Assembly: GCA_022457155.1 (NCBI GenBank)
Contig: JAJGOT010000072.1
Location: forward strand, 248,001-312,000
Direction of reading: 5' to 3'
Source of the DNA: Cladopsammia gracilis
Lineage: Eukaryota; Cnidaria; Anthozoa; Scleractinia; Dendrophylliidae
Length of the DNA stretch: 64,000 nt
Shown here: positions 38,893 to 49,900 of the stretch, piece by piece
Numbering within the stretch: the first letter of the stretch is position 1
Layout of the letters: every line of letters starts with the position of its first letter
The notes under the pieces: model-generated
Seen by the model: only the letters and a program-made list of their open reading frames with translations
Database searches by the model: none
Told to the model about the DNA's origin: nothing
Translations under genes and position numbers: made by a program

Positions 38893-39220
38893 ATAAAAAG
38901 CTGATGATAAGCAGTCTCTTGTGGTATCATTTATTTTCAATATGTTCAATATTGAATGTTTTTCTTTCAAATTTGAGCTTCATTCTTGAGGTTCAGTAAT
39001 CCTTCTTGCCTTCCCGCTTGTTATTCTGCCACACTCGCACTCTCGACCATTTCTTAAAAGCTGATGATAAGTAGTTTTTGTGGTGTCATTTAGTTTTCAA
39101 TATTTTTCAATCTTTAATGTCTTTCTTTGAGATGTAAACTTGAACATTCTAAGGTTTATTAATTCCTTCTTGCCTCCCCTCTTGTACTGAATTCTATCAC
39201 GCTACTATTTGACTATGCTC
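38893..39220. repeat. Tandem duplication, period 160 bp
   Basis: AAAGCTGATGATAAG starts near 38897 and again 160 bp later. The following landmarks (GTGGT(A/G)TCATTTA, TCCTTCTTGCCT, TGTTATTCT/TGTACTGAATTCT) keep their order in both copies. Confidence 0.75.
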
Positions 39221-39791
39221 GACTAATCAAACCTCATACATTTAATCGTGTGGACACATTATGGATTTGAACACATTTTCTAGTTCTTGATAAAAAGAAA
39301 ATGTTAACCTAAAATATTTAATTTGTATCCGTTGCTAGTCAGTTTGTGATAATAAATTACGATTGCTTAGTCAATCGAACGTGCTCATGCTCACGGGCCC
39401 GTTGGGATATTATTTAGATCCGTAAAGTACTTCTTAAAGCTTACAGAAATCGAAATTATTTGTGCCAAGCTTATTATAAATCATTCCAAGAAAGCTTTGG
39501 GAAACTCGCAAATCTAGAAAGGATCCCCATTTGAGAGGTTGAGAGTGTGTGCTTAATTTTCAAGGTGACTGAGTTTAACGTAGTGATTTTAAAATGTTTA
39601 TTTACTTCTGTGACCCTTTTGTCCAATGCTCAAGAATGTACTCATTTTAATTTATAAGCTTATGTCGTTGTTTCATTCAGCTTTTCGTGTACCGATATCA
39701 TAGAACTATCGAAGACAACAGTGCAGCAATCTGATGCATAGACATGGCAGACTTTAATAGTAGTTTGATGCCATCAAGAAGGCATAATAGC

Positions 39792-40006
39792 TTAACCCTT
39801 TAACTCCCAAGAGTGCAAACATCAAAATTCAAGAAAAATCCCAAATTTTATTTTGTGAAATATTGGAAAACGAATGGTACCATGCAAAAGAAGTGCTGAA
39901 GAGGTTTCATTTGAATGGGTCACACCACAAGATTTCGTCCACAGACTCAAAAGTTAGAACTTACGCTACATGTCTCCATAATTGACTCTGGAAGTGAAAG
40001 GGTTAA
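39792..40006 (-). mobile_element. Single-unit TTAA MITE
   Basis: TTAACCCTTTAACTCCC at 39792 and GAAGTGAAAGGGTTAA at 40006, 215 bp. It has one internal 88-bp-type unit on the minus strand and intact TTAA on both sides. Same length as the copy at 35573 but in the opposite orientation. Confidence 0.85.
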
Positions 40007-40059
40007 CACTTACGACTGCCAAAGTAAACATTTGACAAATTTTTTAATTTTTTAAAATT

Positions 40060-40140
40060 TGACCATTCAAATGAAACCTCTTCCGCAGTACTTTTTTATG
40101 GTACTATTAGTGTTTCAATATTCTACACAATGACATAACA
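40060..40140 (+). repeat. Truncated unit of the main family
   Basis: ACCATTCAAATGAAACCTCT, CCGCAGTACTTTTT and TTCAATATTCTACACAATGA match the copy at 40183 but lack both termini. A short tail resembling a partial duplication of the neighbouring element follows. Confidence 0.55.
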
Positions 40141-40182
40141 TAACATATTTTATTGGCATTCCCATATAAAATGAAATTTTGC

Positions 40183-40484
40183 TTAACCCTTTCACTCCCA
40201 GAGTCAATTATGGAGACATGTAATGTAGTTTGAACTTTTGAGTCTGTTGCTGAAATCATTCAAATGAAACCTCTTCAGCTGTACTTTTGCATGGTACCAT
40301 TTGTTCTAACTTTTGAGTCTGTTGATGAAATCCTATGGTGTGACCATTCAAATCAAACCTCTTCCGCAGTACTTTTGCATGGTACTATTAGTGTTTCAAT
40401 ATTCTACACAATGAAATTCGATTCAATTCAAATTCAAATTCTTGAATAAGTTTTCTTTGGCACTCTTGGGAGATAAAGGGTTAT
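40183..40484 (+). mobile_element. Two-unit TTAA MITE
   Basis: TTAACCCTTTCACTCCCAGA at 40183; the right end reads GGGAGATAAAGGGTTAT, with one change in the final TTAA. The AACTTTTGAGTCTGTTG block occurs twice inside, so this copy is intermediate between the single-unit elements and the long arrays. The first unit has lost about 14 bp. Confidence 0.8.
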
Positions 40485-41128
40485 TGTCACCCATCCTGTA
40501 ATTGTAAACAAAAAAGTGTTAATCTTAGTACAGCTTAGCGGTGTTATTCATTCCTGTGTGTCACAGTTTCCTCCACGCAACTCTTGTTGTCAGTGAATTG
40601 GAATGGAGCCTGCACAACAATCACGGAACGAAAAGAAGATAAATATCACTACAATAATTCTTTTATCATGACTAATAACTTAAGATAAACCACTAAAACA
40701 TTGTATAGGATAATATTTTGTTGAATGGTTTATGTTTTCCAGTCTTGTATGTGTTTTCCTTAAAATGATTTGACATGACACATCCATCAAAAATTGTTCC
40801 AAAATGATGCCACAAACTCAGTGTTGTTTTGAGGCAGCGAGAAAATATACCATAACGAGAAAGGTAAACAGCCGGAAGAATGTTTTTCTCAATGTTCTTG
40901 ACATTTTACAATAATTTTGGAAAAATACATCCTAACCTAATGATTAACCGTTTTGTATTTTCGTTTCCCAATCGTGTGTAATCAAAGTTTTACTGATAAA
41001 TGTAAGTTAGAAGCGCACCTCGCTAGTTTAGCTATCATTGTAGTGAAATAGAGCCTAAGATTTGACCAGCTGAACAAATGATAGCCGCATTAAGTCTTAT
41101 AATCGAAGAGTATCTGTACAGTTAAAGC
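40485..41128. other. Intergenic, no supported feature
   Basis: AT-rich unique sequence between two members of the repeat family. No gene or repeat is recognised. Confidence 0.45.
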
Positions 41129-42149
41129 TTAAACCTTTTACACATTCGCTACCAAAGTCAAATATTGAGTCAGTTATATCGTTCTTACTTTTGAGTCTGT
41201 GGATGAAACCCTACAGTGTGACCATTCAAATGAAAGCTATTGAGCAGTACTTTCCTGTGGTACTGTTTATTATGCTGTACAAGGTGGTTCTAACTTTTGA
41301 GTCTGTGGATGAAATCCTAAAGTGTGACCATTCAAATGAAAGCTATTGAGCAGTACTTTCCTGTGGTACTTATTATGCTGTACAAGGTGGTACTCACTTT
41401 TGAGTCTGTGGATGAAATCCTAAAGTGTGACCATTCAAATGAAAGCTATTGAGCTGTACTTTCCTGTGGTACTTATTATGCTGTACAAGGTGGTACTCAC
41501 TTTTGAGTCTGTGGATGAAATCCTAAAGTGTGACCATTCAAATGAAAGCTACTGAGCAGTACTTTCCTGTGGTGATGTTTATTTTACAGTACAAGGTTTT
41601 TCTTACTTTTGAGTCTGTGAATGAAATCCTAAAGTGTGACCATTCAAATGAAAGCTATTGAGCAGTACTTTCCTGTGGTACTGTTTATTATGCTGTACAA
41701 GGTGGTTCTAACTTTTGAGTCTGTGAATGAAATCCTAAAGTGTGACCATTCAAATGAACGCTACTGGGCAGTACTTTACTGTAGTGATGTTTATTATGCT
41801 GTACAAGGTGGTTCTAACTTTTGAGTCTGTTGTTGAAATCCTTACGCCGTGGCCATTCAAATAAAAGCTACTGAGCAGTACTTTCCTGTGGTACCGTTTA
41901 TTATGCTGTAAAAGATGGTTCTATCTTTAGAGTCAGTGGGTAAAATCCTAAAGTGTGACCATTCAAATAAAATCTACTGAGCAGTACGTTCCCGTGGTGC
42001 TGTTTATAATCCTGTATACGGTTCCCAGTAACTGACTGTTGTGTCTACGGGTAGATCACATCGTGTGACCATTTAAAAGAAAGCTCTTTAGATGTCCTTT
42101 TTCGATGCTTCTATTTGTTTTGTCATATTCTCCAAAATGAAAGGTGAAT
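41129..42149 (+). repeat. Array of about nine 106-bp units inside an expanded MITE
   Basis: It starts TTAAACCTTTTACACATTC, a recognisable but mutated family terminus, then repeats GAGTCTGTGGATGAAATCC, GTGTGACCATTCAAATGAAA, GAGCAGTACTTTCCTGTGG and TATTATGCTGTACAAGGTGG. The ACCATTC landmark falls at 41221, 41327, 41430, 41533, 41639, 41745, about 41851 and 41958, with a last diverged copy near 42067. It closes with a tail like CATATTCTCCAAAATGAAA. A unit of 106 bp is not a multiple of three, so apparent peptides do not run through. Confidence 0.9.
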
Positions 42150-42429
42150 ATCATCAATATGGCTATTGTTCACAGTGAATTAAAAGGGTTGAAACTCCCA
42201 AAGCGATCATCAATATGGTTATTGTTCACAGTGAATTAAAAGGGTTGAAACTCCCAAAGCGATCATCAATATGGCTATTGTTCACAGTGAATTAAAAGGG
42301 TTGAAACTCCCAAAGCGATCATCAATATGGCTATTGTTCACAGTGAATTAAAAGGGTTAAACTCCCAAAGCGATCATCCGAATATGGCTATTGTTCACAG
42401 TGAATTAAAATGGTTGAAACTCCCAAAGC
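42150..42429 (+). repeat. Five-copy tandem repeat, 56-bp unit
   Basis: ATCATCAATATGGCTATTG starts at 42150, 42206, 42262 and 42318, and a variant starts at 42373. Copies are nearly identical. Each contains AGTGAATTAAAAGGGTTGAA, which resembles the right MITE terminus, AGTGAAAGGGTTAA. It directly follows the 106-bp array, so the terminal segment of that element has probably been amplified separately. Confidence 0.9.
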
Positions 42430-43060
42430 GAGTCTTACGGTTGGGTTTAGCCATGCATCCCCGCCCCGAAACTGACAACTACAGGAGTTTATCGCTAATA
42501 GAACAAAACCATCCCATTGTACACATATACACACCAGTGGAAACGTATAAATTTCCCAAAGTATTTAAGATTCCCACTTGGGAATCCATAGAGAAGGCTG
42601 CTCGTTTGTTTTCTTTTGAATGGTCCTTCAACAGACACAAACAGCCAGAATGGAAGCCGAAGTTAAGATTTGACTCCAAGAGAGAAAAGGACATTCAGAC
42701 ATGCTCTTTATTGATCCACTAATGCATCGTAACTAACAAGTTTAAAAAAAGAAGTTATATACCCAGTGCAAAGGAAATCTACCTATGTCAGTTTTGATTA
42801 ATTAATCTTCCACGATTGTAGTTCTTAAAAAACTGGCGTTCGATGGCTGCTCTTAATTATTCAATGGTTGTTATTCGCTTCCTTTGTCTGTTGAAGGAAT
42901 CACAGAATTTTCAGAAGGTAGGAGAAAATAAATAAGGCATCGTTGCCGTTTCCCTCAAAATCACTTGAAGACACGATTTTTGCGCAATAGTTTGGTTTTA
43001 CAGTCGAAATAGCAGCAGACCGACAATAATTTCAAAATATCAGTAACACGTTTGCGTTTG

Positions 43061-43097
43061 TAAAACATGTTTCGACGTACTCATGTCGTCTTCAGTT
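43061..43097 (-). ncRNA. Hammerhead-ribozyme-like motif, copy 1 (candidate)
   Basis: On the minus strand: CTGAAGA, a CGAC/GTCG stem with a short loop, then GAAAC and ATGTTTTAC. This order (CUGANGA box, stem II, GAAA) is the conserved half of a hammerhead core, and similar sequences are known in Penelope-like terminal repeats. Stem III is very short and self-complementary, so activity may need a dimer. Not proven. Confidence 0.4.
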
Positions 43098-43882
43098 TAA
43101 TACAAATATAAATAAGCTAACAAATTCAAATTTTAACGTACACTCACGCTATTGTAACTAAAGATGACACGAGTACAAATGTATAGTCGAAACATGTTTT
43201 ACAAACGATTGCGTGTCGTTTTATATTTTCACTCACATGGGTCGTTTACCACTGTTCGCACTATGTTCAGTACCACGACTTTAACAGCCGACATAATTCC
43301 TGCCAGAATGTCTGCTTTCATGGAGTCAATACAAAGTTTATATTCTGCTTATTTTTTCTAAGTAATGTGTATATCCATACTGCACGGAAACGGAATACAC
43401 TGTACGTTTAAAATGAAATAGAAACGAGCAGACTTCGGAAGTCGTCCTAAAACATGGCTCAGTCTATCGAAGCCCAGATAATAATGACTCATGCAGTCAA
43501 TCTGAGATCAGAGAAAGGCTAAGTATTGACGAAAGAGGATTTCTATACTGAAAGCTTCAACAAAGTTGATAATATTGTTAGACATTCTAACTCGTTATAT
43601 AAATGATTTTGATTAATCATCTTCCACGATTGTAGTTCTTTAAAAGTTGGCGTTCGATGGCTGCTCTTAATTTTTCAACGGGTTATTATTCGCTTTCTTT
43701 GTCTGTTGATCGAAAGAATCACTGAATTTTCACAAGGTAGGAGAAAATAAATAACGAATCGTTGCCGTTTCCTTCAAAATCACTTGAAGACACAATTTTT
43801 GCGCAATAGTTTGGTCTTACAGTCGAAATAGCAGCAGACTGACAATAATTTCTGAAATATAAAAAGACACGTTTGTGTTTTG

Positions 43883-43917
43883 TAAAACATGTTTCGACGT
43901 ACTCAAGTCGTCTTCAG
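43883..43917 (-). ncRNA. Hammerhead-ribozyme-like motif, copy 2 (candidate)
   Basis: Same arrangement as copy 1 in the second 814-bp block: CTGAAGACGAC, a short loop, GTCGAAAC on the minus strand. The stem II pairs are kept while the loop has changed (ACTTGAGTACG). Confidence 0.4.
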
Positions 43918-43979
43918 TTTGATACAAATATAAATAAGCTAACAAATTCAAATTTTAACGTACACTCACGCTATTGTAA

Positions 43980-44013
43980 CTGAAGATGACATGTATAGTC
44001 GAAACATGTTTTA
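43980..44013 (+). ncRNA. Hammerhead-like motif facing copy 2 (candidate)
   Basis: CTGAAGATGACATGTATAGT followed by CGAAACATG on the plus strand: a CUGANGA box, a GAC/GUC stem II, then GAAA. The matching site in the first block reads CTAAAGA and has an 8-9 base insertion, so it has probably decayed there. Confidence 0.4.
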
Positions 44014-44420
44014 CAAACTCTTGCGTGTCGTTTTATATTTTCACTCACATGAGTCGTTTACCACTGTTCGCACTATGTCCAGTACCACGACTTTAAACGG
44101 CCGACATAATTCTTGCCAGAATGTCTGCTTTCGTGGAGTCAATACGAAGTTTATATTCTGCTTATTTTCTCTAAAAGTAATCTGCAGATCCATGCACGGA
44201 AACGGAATACACTGTACGTTCAGTTTAAAATGAAATGGAAACGAGCAGACTTCGGAAGTTGTCCTAAAACATGGCTCAGTCTATTGAAGCCCAGATAATA
44301 ATGACTCACAGTCAATCTGAGATCAGAGAAAGGCTAAGTATTGACGAAAGAGGATTTTTATACTGAAAGCTTCAACAAAGTTGATGACATTTTTAGACAT
44401 TCTGACTCGTTATATAAATT

Positions 44421-45032
44421 AATTAACCCGGCATCGTGTCAGATGTGATGTAGCCCTATCTTTTGAGCCGTGTTCATTCAATTGAAAGCTCTTCAGCTCT
44501 ATGGCAATCGTTAACTACCTTACTCTTAGATTTTCTTAAACAGTGTTGACTTGTTCTCGTTGCGTACAGAATAACTGTAGGGCCCTGTAGTATTCACTCA
44601 CTGAACACCTTACATTAAGTCAGTGACGTTCTAATCGCTAACGTGGATCGCTCTCAATCCAAAACACACAACATTTGAAAAGCGAGCTACATTTTTATCT
44701 TGTGGAAAAAAAAATAATCTCGTTTGATTGTAATTAAATGATACTCGTGTTTCCTTGATAACAAATTCAAGTTGTGAGAAAAAAGATTGAGTGAGCTGGG
44801 CTGATCATCTAAAGAACAGCAGTTACAGGAAAAGTGTATACGAGAAACAGAAAAGATAACAGAGAAGCTGGCTTTGTTAGACAAATAGCAAAGAATGCCT
44901 CCAAACAGCCGATAAAACTGGCAGCTTTACGATGCCAACGACCTCTAGCTTTCAAACGCGTCTGTTAGCCGCAAATATTCTAACAGTTTATAACCTATTA
45001 AAAGGTAATTTAGACGAAGTCACGAGAAAACT
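44421..45032. other. Intergenic, no supported feature
   Basis: Starts with TTAACCCGGCATCGTG and a remnant of the main repeat (GTTCATTCAATTGAAAGCTC near 44470). The rest is unique AT-rich DNA. Confidence 0.4.
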
Positions 45033-45041
45033 GCGGAAGGG

Positions 45042-45203
45042 TAGCCTGCATGACGGGCGCTTTATGACCCAAGCGGGGCGAGCGAAGCATTTCGCGCGAA
45101 GCGCGAGACGAGGGGAGAGGGAAAAAAATTTCCCCTCCCCTCGCTCACCCCGCTTGGCTTGGCTTGGCTTGGCTTGGCTTGGCTTGGCTTGTCATGCAGG
45201 CTA
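45042..45203. mobile_element. 162-bp MITE with TAGCCTGCATGAC termini
   Basis: TAGCCTGCATGAC (45042-45054) and GTCATGCAGGCTA (45191-45203) are perfect 13-bp inverted termini. They are flanked by GCGGAAGGG (45033-45041) and GCAGAAGGG (45204-45212), a 9-bp target duplication with one change; that length fits MuDR or hAT-like elements. The GC-rich interior holds GCGCGAAGCGCGAGACG and an expanded GGCTT pentanucleotide run (about 45151-45190). Confidence 0.85.
45151..45190. repeat. GGCTT pentanucleotide run inside the MITE
   Basis: Seven or eight near-perfect TTGGC/GGCTT copies. Both strands read through as repetitive peptide, which explains the spurious frames here. Confidence 0.85.
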
Positions 45204-45212
45204 GCAGAAGGG

Positions 45213-46786
45213 AAGCATGTACATGTCTCCTCTAGCGCTTCGCGTCCGCGCGCGTTATTACTTCTCCTTCCACGTTCTGTGCCAGCCGCGCACATAAGCC
45301 ACGGCCTATTGTTTTCCCTGAGTGACTTTTCCGAGTACAAGGATAGAGTTTTAATTTAATTTACTGCTTATCAATATTGACCTTCTATTTTCACTTCAGC
45401 AATCTTTTAAGACTTTAAGTGTTAGTGCCTATTCTTTTGAAAAGGGCAAAGGGTCCCAAAGGGTCCATTCAATGTTATTGGATAGTGTAACACAACACCA
45501 CGAGCTCCGTTGGGCCACCTGTGTTGTTAATGTTATTGTGACATTGCACGACAGCAAAGACTGCGTGCTCGAAGAAAGCTTCAAAACTTACCCATTATAT
45601 AAATTTGTCCCATCCGAAGTCACAAAGTGTATAAGGGAAGAACACTTCATTTGCCCTTTAAGCTGGAATTTCGCCACCATCGAGTATTTGCAGGGCCTCA
45701 ATTGTCAGGCATACATCGAATGTTAATATGCCATAAGGATTCATGACCATTCAAATCAAAGCTATTGAATAAAATTTCCCTGCCGCGTTACTGTTTGTTA
45801 TGCGATACAAGGTGGTTCCATAAACCATAGTCTGTCGTTGAGCAGTACTTTCTTTCATGTGGTGCTGCAGTGTTTCTTATGCTGTATCAGATTATTCTAA
45901 CTTTTGATTCTGTGGGTGAAATCCTCAAGGGTGAATTTTAGAAAAAAAGCCATGTAGTAGATACAAGTTTCCTGCGGTACTGTTCGTTTCTCAAACCCCT
46001 TTCAAGTGGAAATTTTGGCCAATAGCTTGTGAAATTTTACGAAGCTAATTAGTAATTGGTTACTCACCGGAATACTTACGATGTTATCGAGCCGAGCGCG
46101 TCCAGTCAGTGTCCTGAATACAGTATCGTTGCCTGAATTATAGTTAAGTACTGTAACGTTTTACTGAACAGTTCAAGTGGGCCTGTAAACATTAAAATGG
46201 TAAGTGTCTGGCAAGTTTTACTTTGCAGAGAGCAGAGACTGACACAATCTATTCTATTCTGCCTTCCGTTTTCCCCTGCTGACTGTACTAATCCTTCACG
46301 TTATCAGTCGGTTGTGGGTCATCATTCATGGTAACATCAATGGACTGTGCTTGAATGCCTGCCTAAACCCATTAAACAGTCATCGTTTGTTTGTCAAGTT
46401 TGACAGCTCAAATCCGATGAAAGGAAGTGAATCTAAAGAGAAGAAAGATGCATTTATTTGTGAATACCATAAAAACAAGGCATTTCAATGCTGGTGAGCG
46501 GCCCGTCTCTTCAGAGGACTCGCGCATTAGCTGGGAAACGATTATGTTTTTCGTGCCAGCGTTTCTGTTTATCCGGGTTCTCGAGACTAAGATTGACCTC
46601 TTGGCCCAGGCTAATGTTTTACGTCAGCCTACTTCATAATCTGCTGTCTTTTACAACATTCAACACTCATGTGCTACTCTGGCATTTCCGTCACAGGAAA
46701 TCAATTTTGTTTTTGTTTGTCTTGCAAAGTATGGCACTTATCTAAATTATTTTTCAACTCTTAGGGATCAGCACCTCGCCTTGCGA
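45213..46786. other. Intergenic upstream of gene D with repeat scraps
   Basis: Degenerate units of the main repeat lie between about 45740 and 46000 (AATCAAAGCTATTGAATAAA, GATACAAGGTGGTTCC, TTTTGATTCTGTGGGTGAAA). An 84-codon open frame at 45472-45726 has no motif I know and no splice or promoter context. Nothing else is recognised. Confidence 0.45.
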
Positions 46787-46853
46787 CCAATCATAGAGCT
46801 GTCTGTCTAGTGTTAACGCCGTGTCCACTCCACCAGGTCCCGCCCTTATATCC
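46787..46853 (+). promoter_or_regulatory. Candidate promoter of gene D
   Basis: A CCAAT box (46787-46791), a GC-rich CCCGCCC (about 46839-46845) and a TATA-like TTATATCC (46846-46853) occur in the usual order, 90-150 bp before the ATG at 46940. Motif evidence only. Confidence 0.4.
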
Positions 46854-46939
46854 GGTCTTTTGCCACACGCGCAAATCCACACTAAAAAGCTATCCAGATT
46901 CGTGTAAGCTTGCGAGCAAGCTCGTGCGTCGCATTAAAT

Positions 46940-49900
46940 ATGGCTCAGATCAGCCCAAAACAAAATATTACTTTCTCTATTGATGGAATCCTTAGCTCTG
47001 GTAGCGAAGAGGCGAATTTGCGAAGAAATCGTGAAATTTGCAGCAGAGTTGAAACGATTCCTTCTAGGAAAGCAATAACAAATGACGATGGGAACAACAG
47101 AAGAGGCGATAACAGCCCTGATATTCGGACCAGCGTGGAAAAGCAATCAGGTCAGTTTGATAGCCTTGTTTCTGTAGATTATTTTGAGGAGGTTTTATAG
47201 TTTTAAGTTAGAAGCATTGTCATGTTTTCTCGGTAAAACAGAAGTCATGGGGAAAGCTATACAAAACCCAGATGATCAATTTTGCCTGAACTTAAAATAA
47301 AGATGAGCTAACTTGTGTACGTGTAGCTCTGCATCAGTATTGCTTAAACTTATCAGTTGGTTATTTAGTTCTGTGTGATTTTTAATAATGGAAACACGTT
47401 AAGTGTAAAATCATCTGTATTCGCGTTCCACGTGAATTCAACTAAACTTTTTTATTTGCTCTGTAACACTTGATTTTTGATTTATATCAATTGACAAAGT
47501 TTCCTTGATGAATCAGCTAACCCTTGACTGTTGAAAAAGAATCAGGAATCTCAATTGACGAAATAACTGCTTTAATTTGAAAATGTTTAACGCTATTTAG
47601 CTGGCCCGGTGTTTCAAGAAGTGGGAAATGCAAAATATTGTTTCTTCCCAACGTGTTTGAATCCAATTAAAAAAGCATTGAGTTCGGGTAAATTGGATAA
47701 CGTTTTAACCAGATCAACTGAAGATCGTTACGTCCGATTCTACCCGATAAATTATCATTATAAGTGCTCAAAAGGCAGCTTTGTATTATCGCAAAAGACC
47801 AGGGCCTACAAAAGAAACAAAACCCATATTGCACGGTCAGTGTGGAAATAAGTTAAAAGGTGAACGTATTTTGCGGAATTTGCGGTTGATACTGACCAGT
47901 ATTATGCTTACAGCTTTCCTATATCTATGTCTACATCCACCTCCAACATTGTGCAATTCTCAGTGGTTTCAAAGAGTAAATACTTCTTAAATGGTTTTCT
48001 GTTTTTGTTTTTTTTTTTTTTGTCATATTTCTCTCAAAAGAACTGACGTATTTTATCTTCTCGACACAATGGCGATCGTTTTAGACAATTTGGTCTTCGT
48101 CAGAATTAAATAGCTTTCTTTATTTACTCGGAATCTACTCGATTTGAAGCAATGAGTGTAAAAATTCTTGATTTGTTTCAATTTGTTTTGTTTTTATTTC
48201 ACGATAGGGAATTGTGCCTTTCTAACCTTCTCAATCCCAGAGTCGAAATTTTGAATCGTGTAGTGGTTCTAACAGGTTCTAATTTTTCAGTCTGTGAACG
48301 AAATCCCATGGTGCAACCATTGAAATAAATCTGAGATCTTCGGCAGCGCTCTGCTGATTAGTACCGTTCGATGTTTAGTATTTTACAAAACGAAATTTGG
48401 TTATTTCTCAGGAATTGTTATTTGGCGCTTCTTGGCAGCGAAAACATTTACAATGAAAGGGTTTAACGTGACAAGTAGAAGAAAACGTGAAGGACTTTGC
48501 ATTTATCACTATTGAGTGCGTTGTGTGGTGAGGATTATTGCGAATTAATCTCTAAAAGTAGACAGGAAAAACGCAACACTACTTTCTATTAAGAACCTTA
48601 TCTAAAACACCTCAATTCGCACGCATTGTTCACCGGAATTGAATTGGTACAGTTTGCAATACATAAACCCCCAAATCCTTTATAACTCAGGATTTAAAAC
48701 GAAATCTGGACTATCATCAGTTGATATGATGCATTGCTGAATAAACGATTATAGAATGAAAATACTTGAACCTCTTAACAGGCCTTCTAAAATCTCTGAC
48801 AATTTAGAGTATGCAAGGAGTGCACGCAGTGTCATGCAACTGGCCATAAAAAGGTCTTCCTATAATTTTAAGTTTAGCTTCAAAACAGAAAGGGTTGCCA
48901 GTTTTTCTCTGCTTGTTTCTGTATATTATTGCTTGACAATTTTAGACAGAAACTCCGTGAAACCTGTGAAACCGGGAAGTCAATCCCGCTGACTTGTCTG
49001 ACAGCAAAGGCGCCATTTTGTCTATATGGTTTTCTGACCCGTGAGATTACACTCACTTTAGATTGGAAGGTGTAAATTTTTTAACAGTGGGCGGAGTTCT
49101 GTTGTTGAGGTGCTCTTGGCTCAAATGTTTATCATTTGGAGACACGCAACACTTTTGTTTTCCTTGTTTTGTAAAATCAGAGACGATTTGTTTTATTGCA
49201 AAGTATCCAACACACGCTTTACTGGAATTGTGATCACAATGGAACATGTATTCTATTGGCGAGGGGATGTTGTTTTGAGGTTATATTGTGAAAAAGAAAA
49301 TGATAAAATGTGGCTTCAACGATTACTATTCACTTCAAGTTCTTATGTCATAAGCTGACACATATCAGTTGCTCATGAGACCAAATGTCTTCCACTGCCT
49401 GACTAAAGATAAGTTGTTTTGTAGTCAGGCTAAAACATTAAAATTCACTGTTCTTTCCTTTTCTTTCTTCCCACACTTACAGTTCAGTTCACACTGAAAA
49501 ATAGCAATAGAGAAAAATGTAATAGACAAGATGTTGTACTTCCAGTTCCAGAGTGAAATTTCGCTGGGTTTTAATAAATATATAGAGTCTGAGAATGAAA
49601 ATATTACAGAGGATAACTCAAAAGAAAGCTTAAGTAAGTACTCGGAGCTGAGCAGCACTTTTTTGAGTTACTCAAGTTTTTTATGCTCAGTGTATACAAG
49701 GTGGTTCTATAAACTTTTGGGTAAAATCCTACCGTGCGATAGGGTAATCATTTGAACGAAAGCTGTTCTGTACTACTCTTCTGTCAGAGGGCTATTTATT
49801 ATGATGTACAAGGTGATTCTCACTTTTAAGTCCTTGGATCAGTAAAATCCTGAAGTGTGACCATCCAAATGAAAGCTACTGAGCAGTACTTTCCTGTGGT

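Larger units (their letters stand above)
42793..44420. repeat. Direct duplication of an 814-bp segment
   Basis: CTTCCACGATTGTAGTTCTT lies at 42807 and again at 43621, an offset of 814 bp. The whole block through CTCGTTATATAAAT (near 43605 and 44418) is repeated with scattered substitutions and small indels. Each copy contains an inverted pair of GTAAAACATGTTTCGAC / GTCGAAACATGTTTTAC motifs about 110 bp apart. Confidence 0.9.

Noticed and set aside
41636..41824. Peptide-like frames inside the repeat arrays (also at 40264, 63275, 27729 and, on the minus strand, 33090)
   Set aside because: Units are 106 or 88 bp, not multiples of three, so frames shift every unit and the peptides are translations of the repeat.
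42327..42722. 131-codon plus-strand frame
   Set aside because: It begins within the 56-bp tandem repeat, so its N-terminus is repeat-derived; the remainder shows no domain or splice context.
45062..45340. Open frames of 66-92 codons over the GC-rich patch
   Set aside because: They read through the GGCTT run and the MITE interior on both strands.
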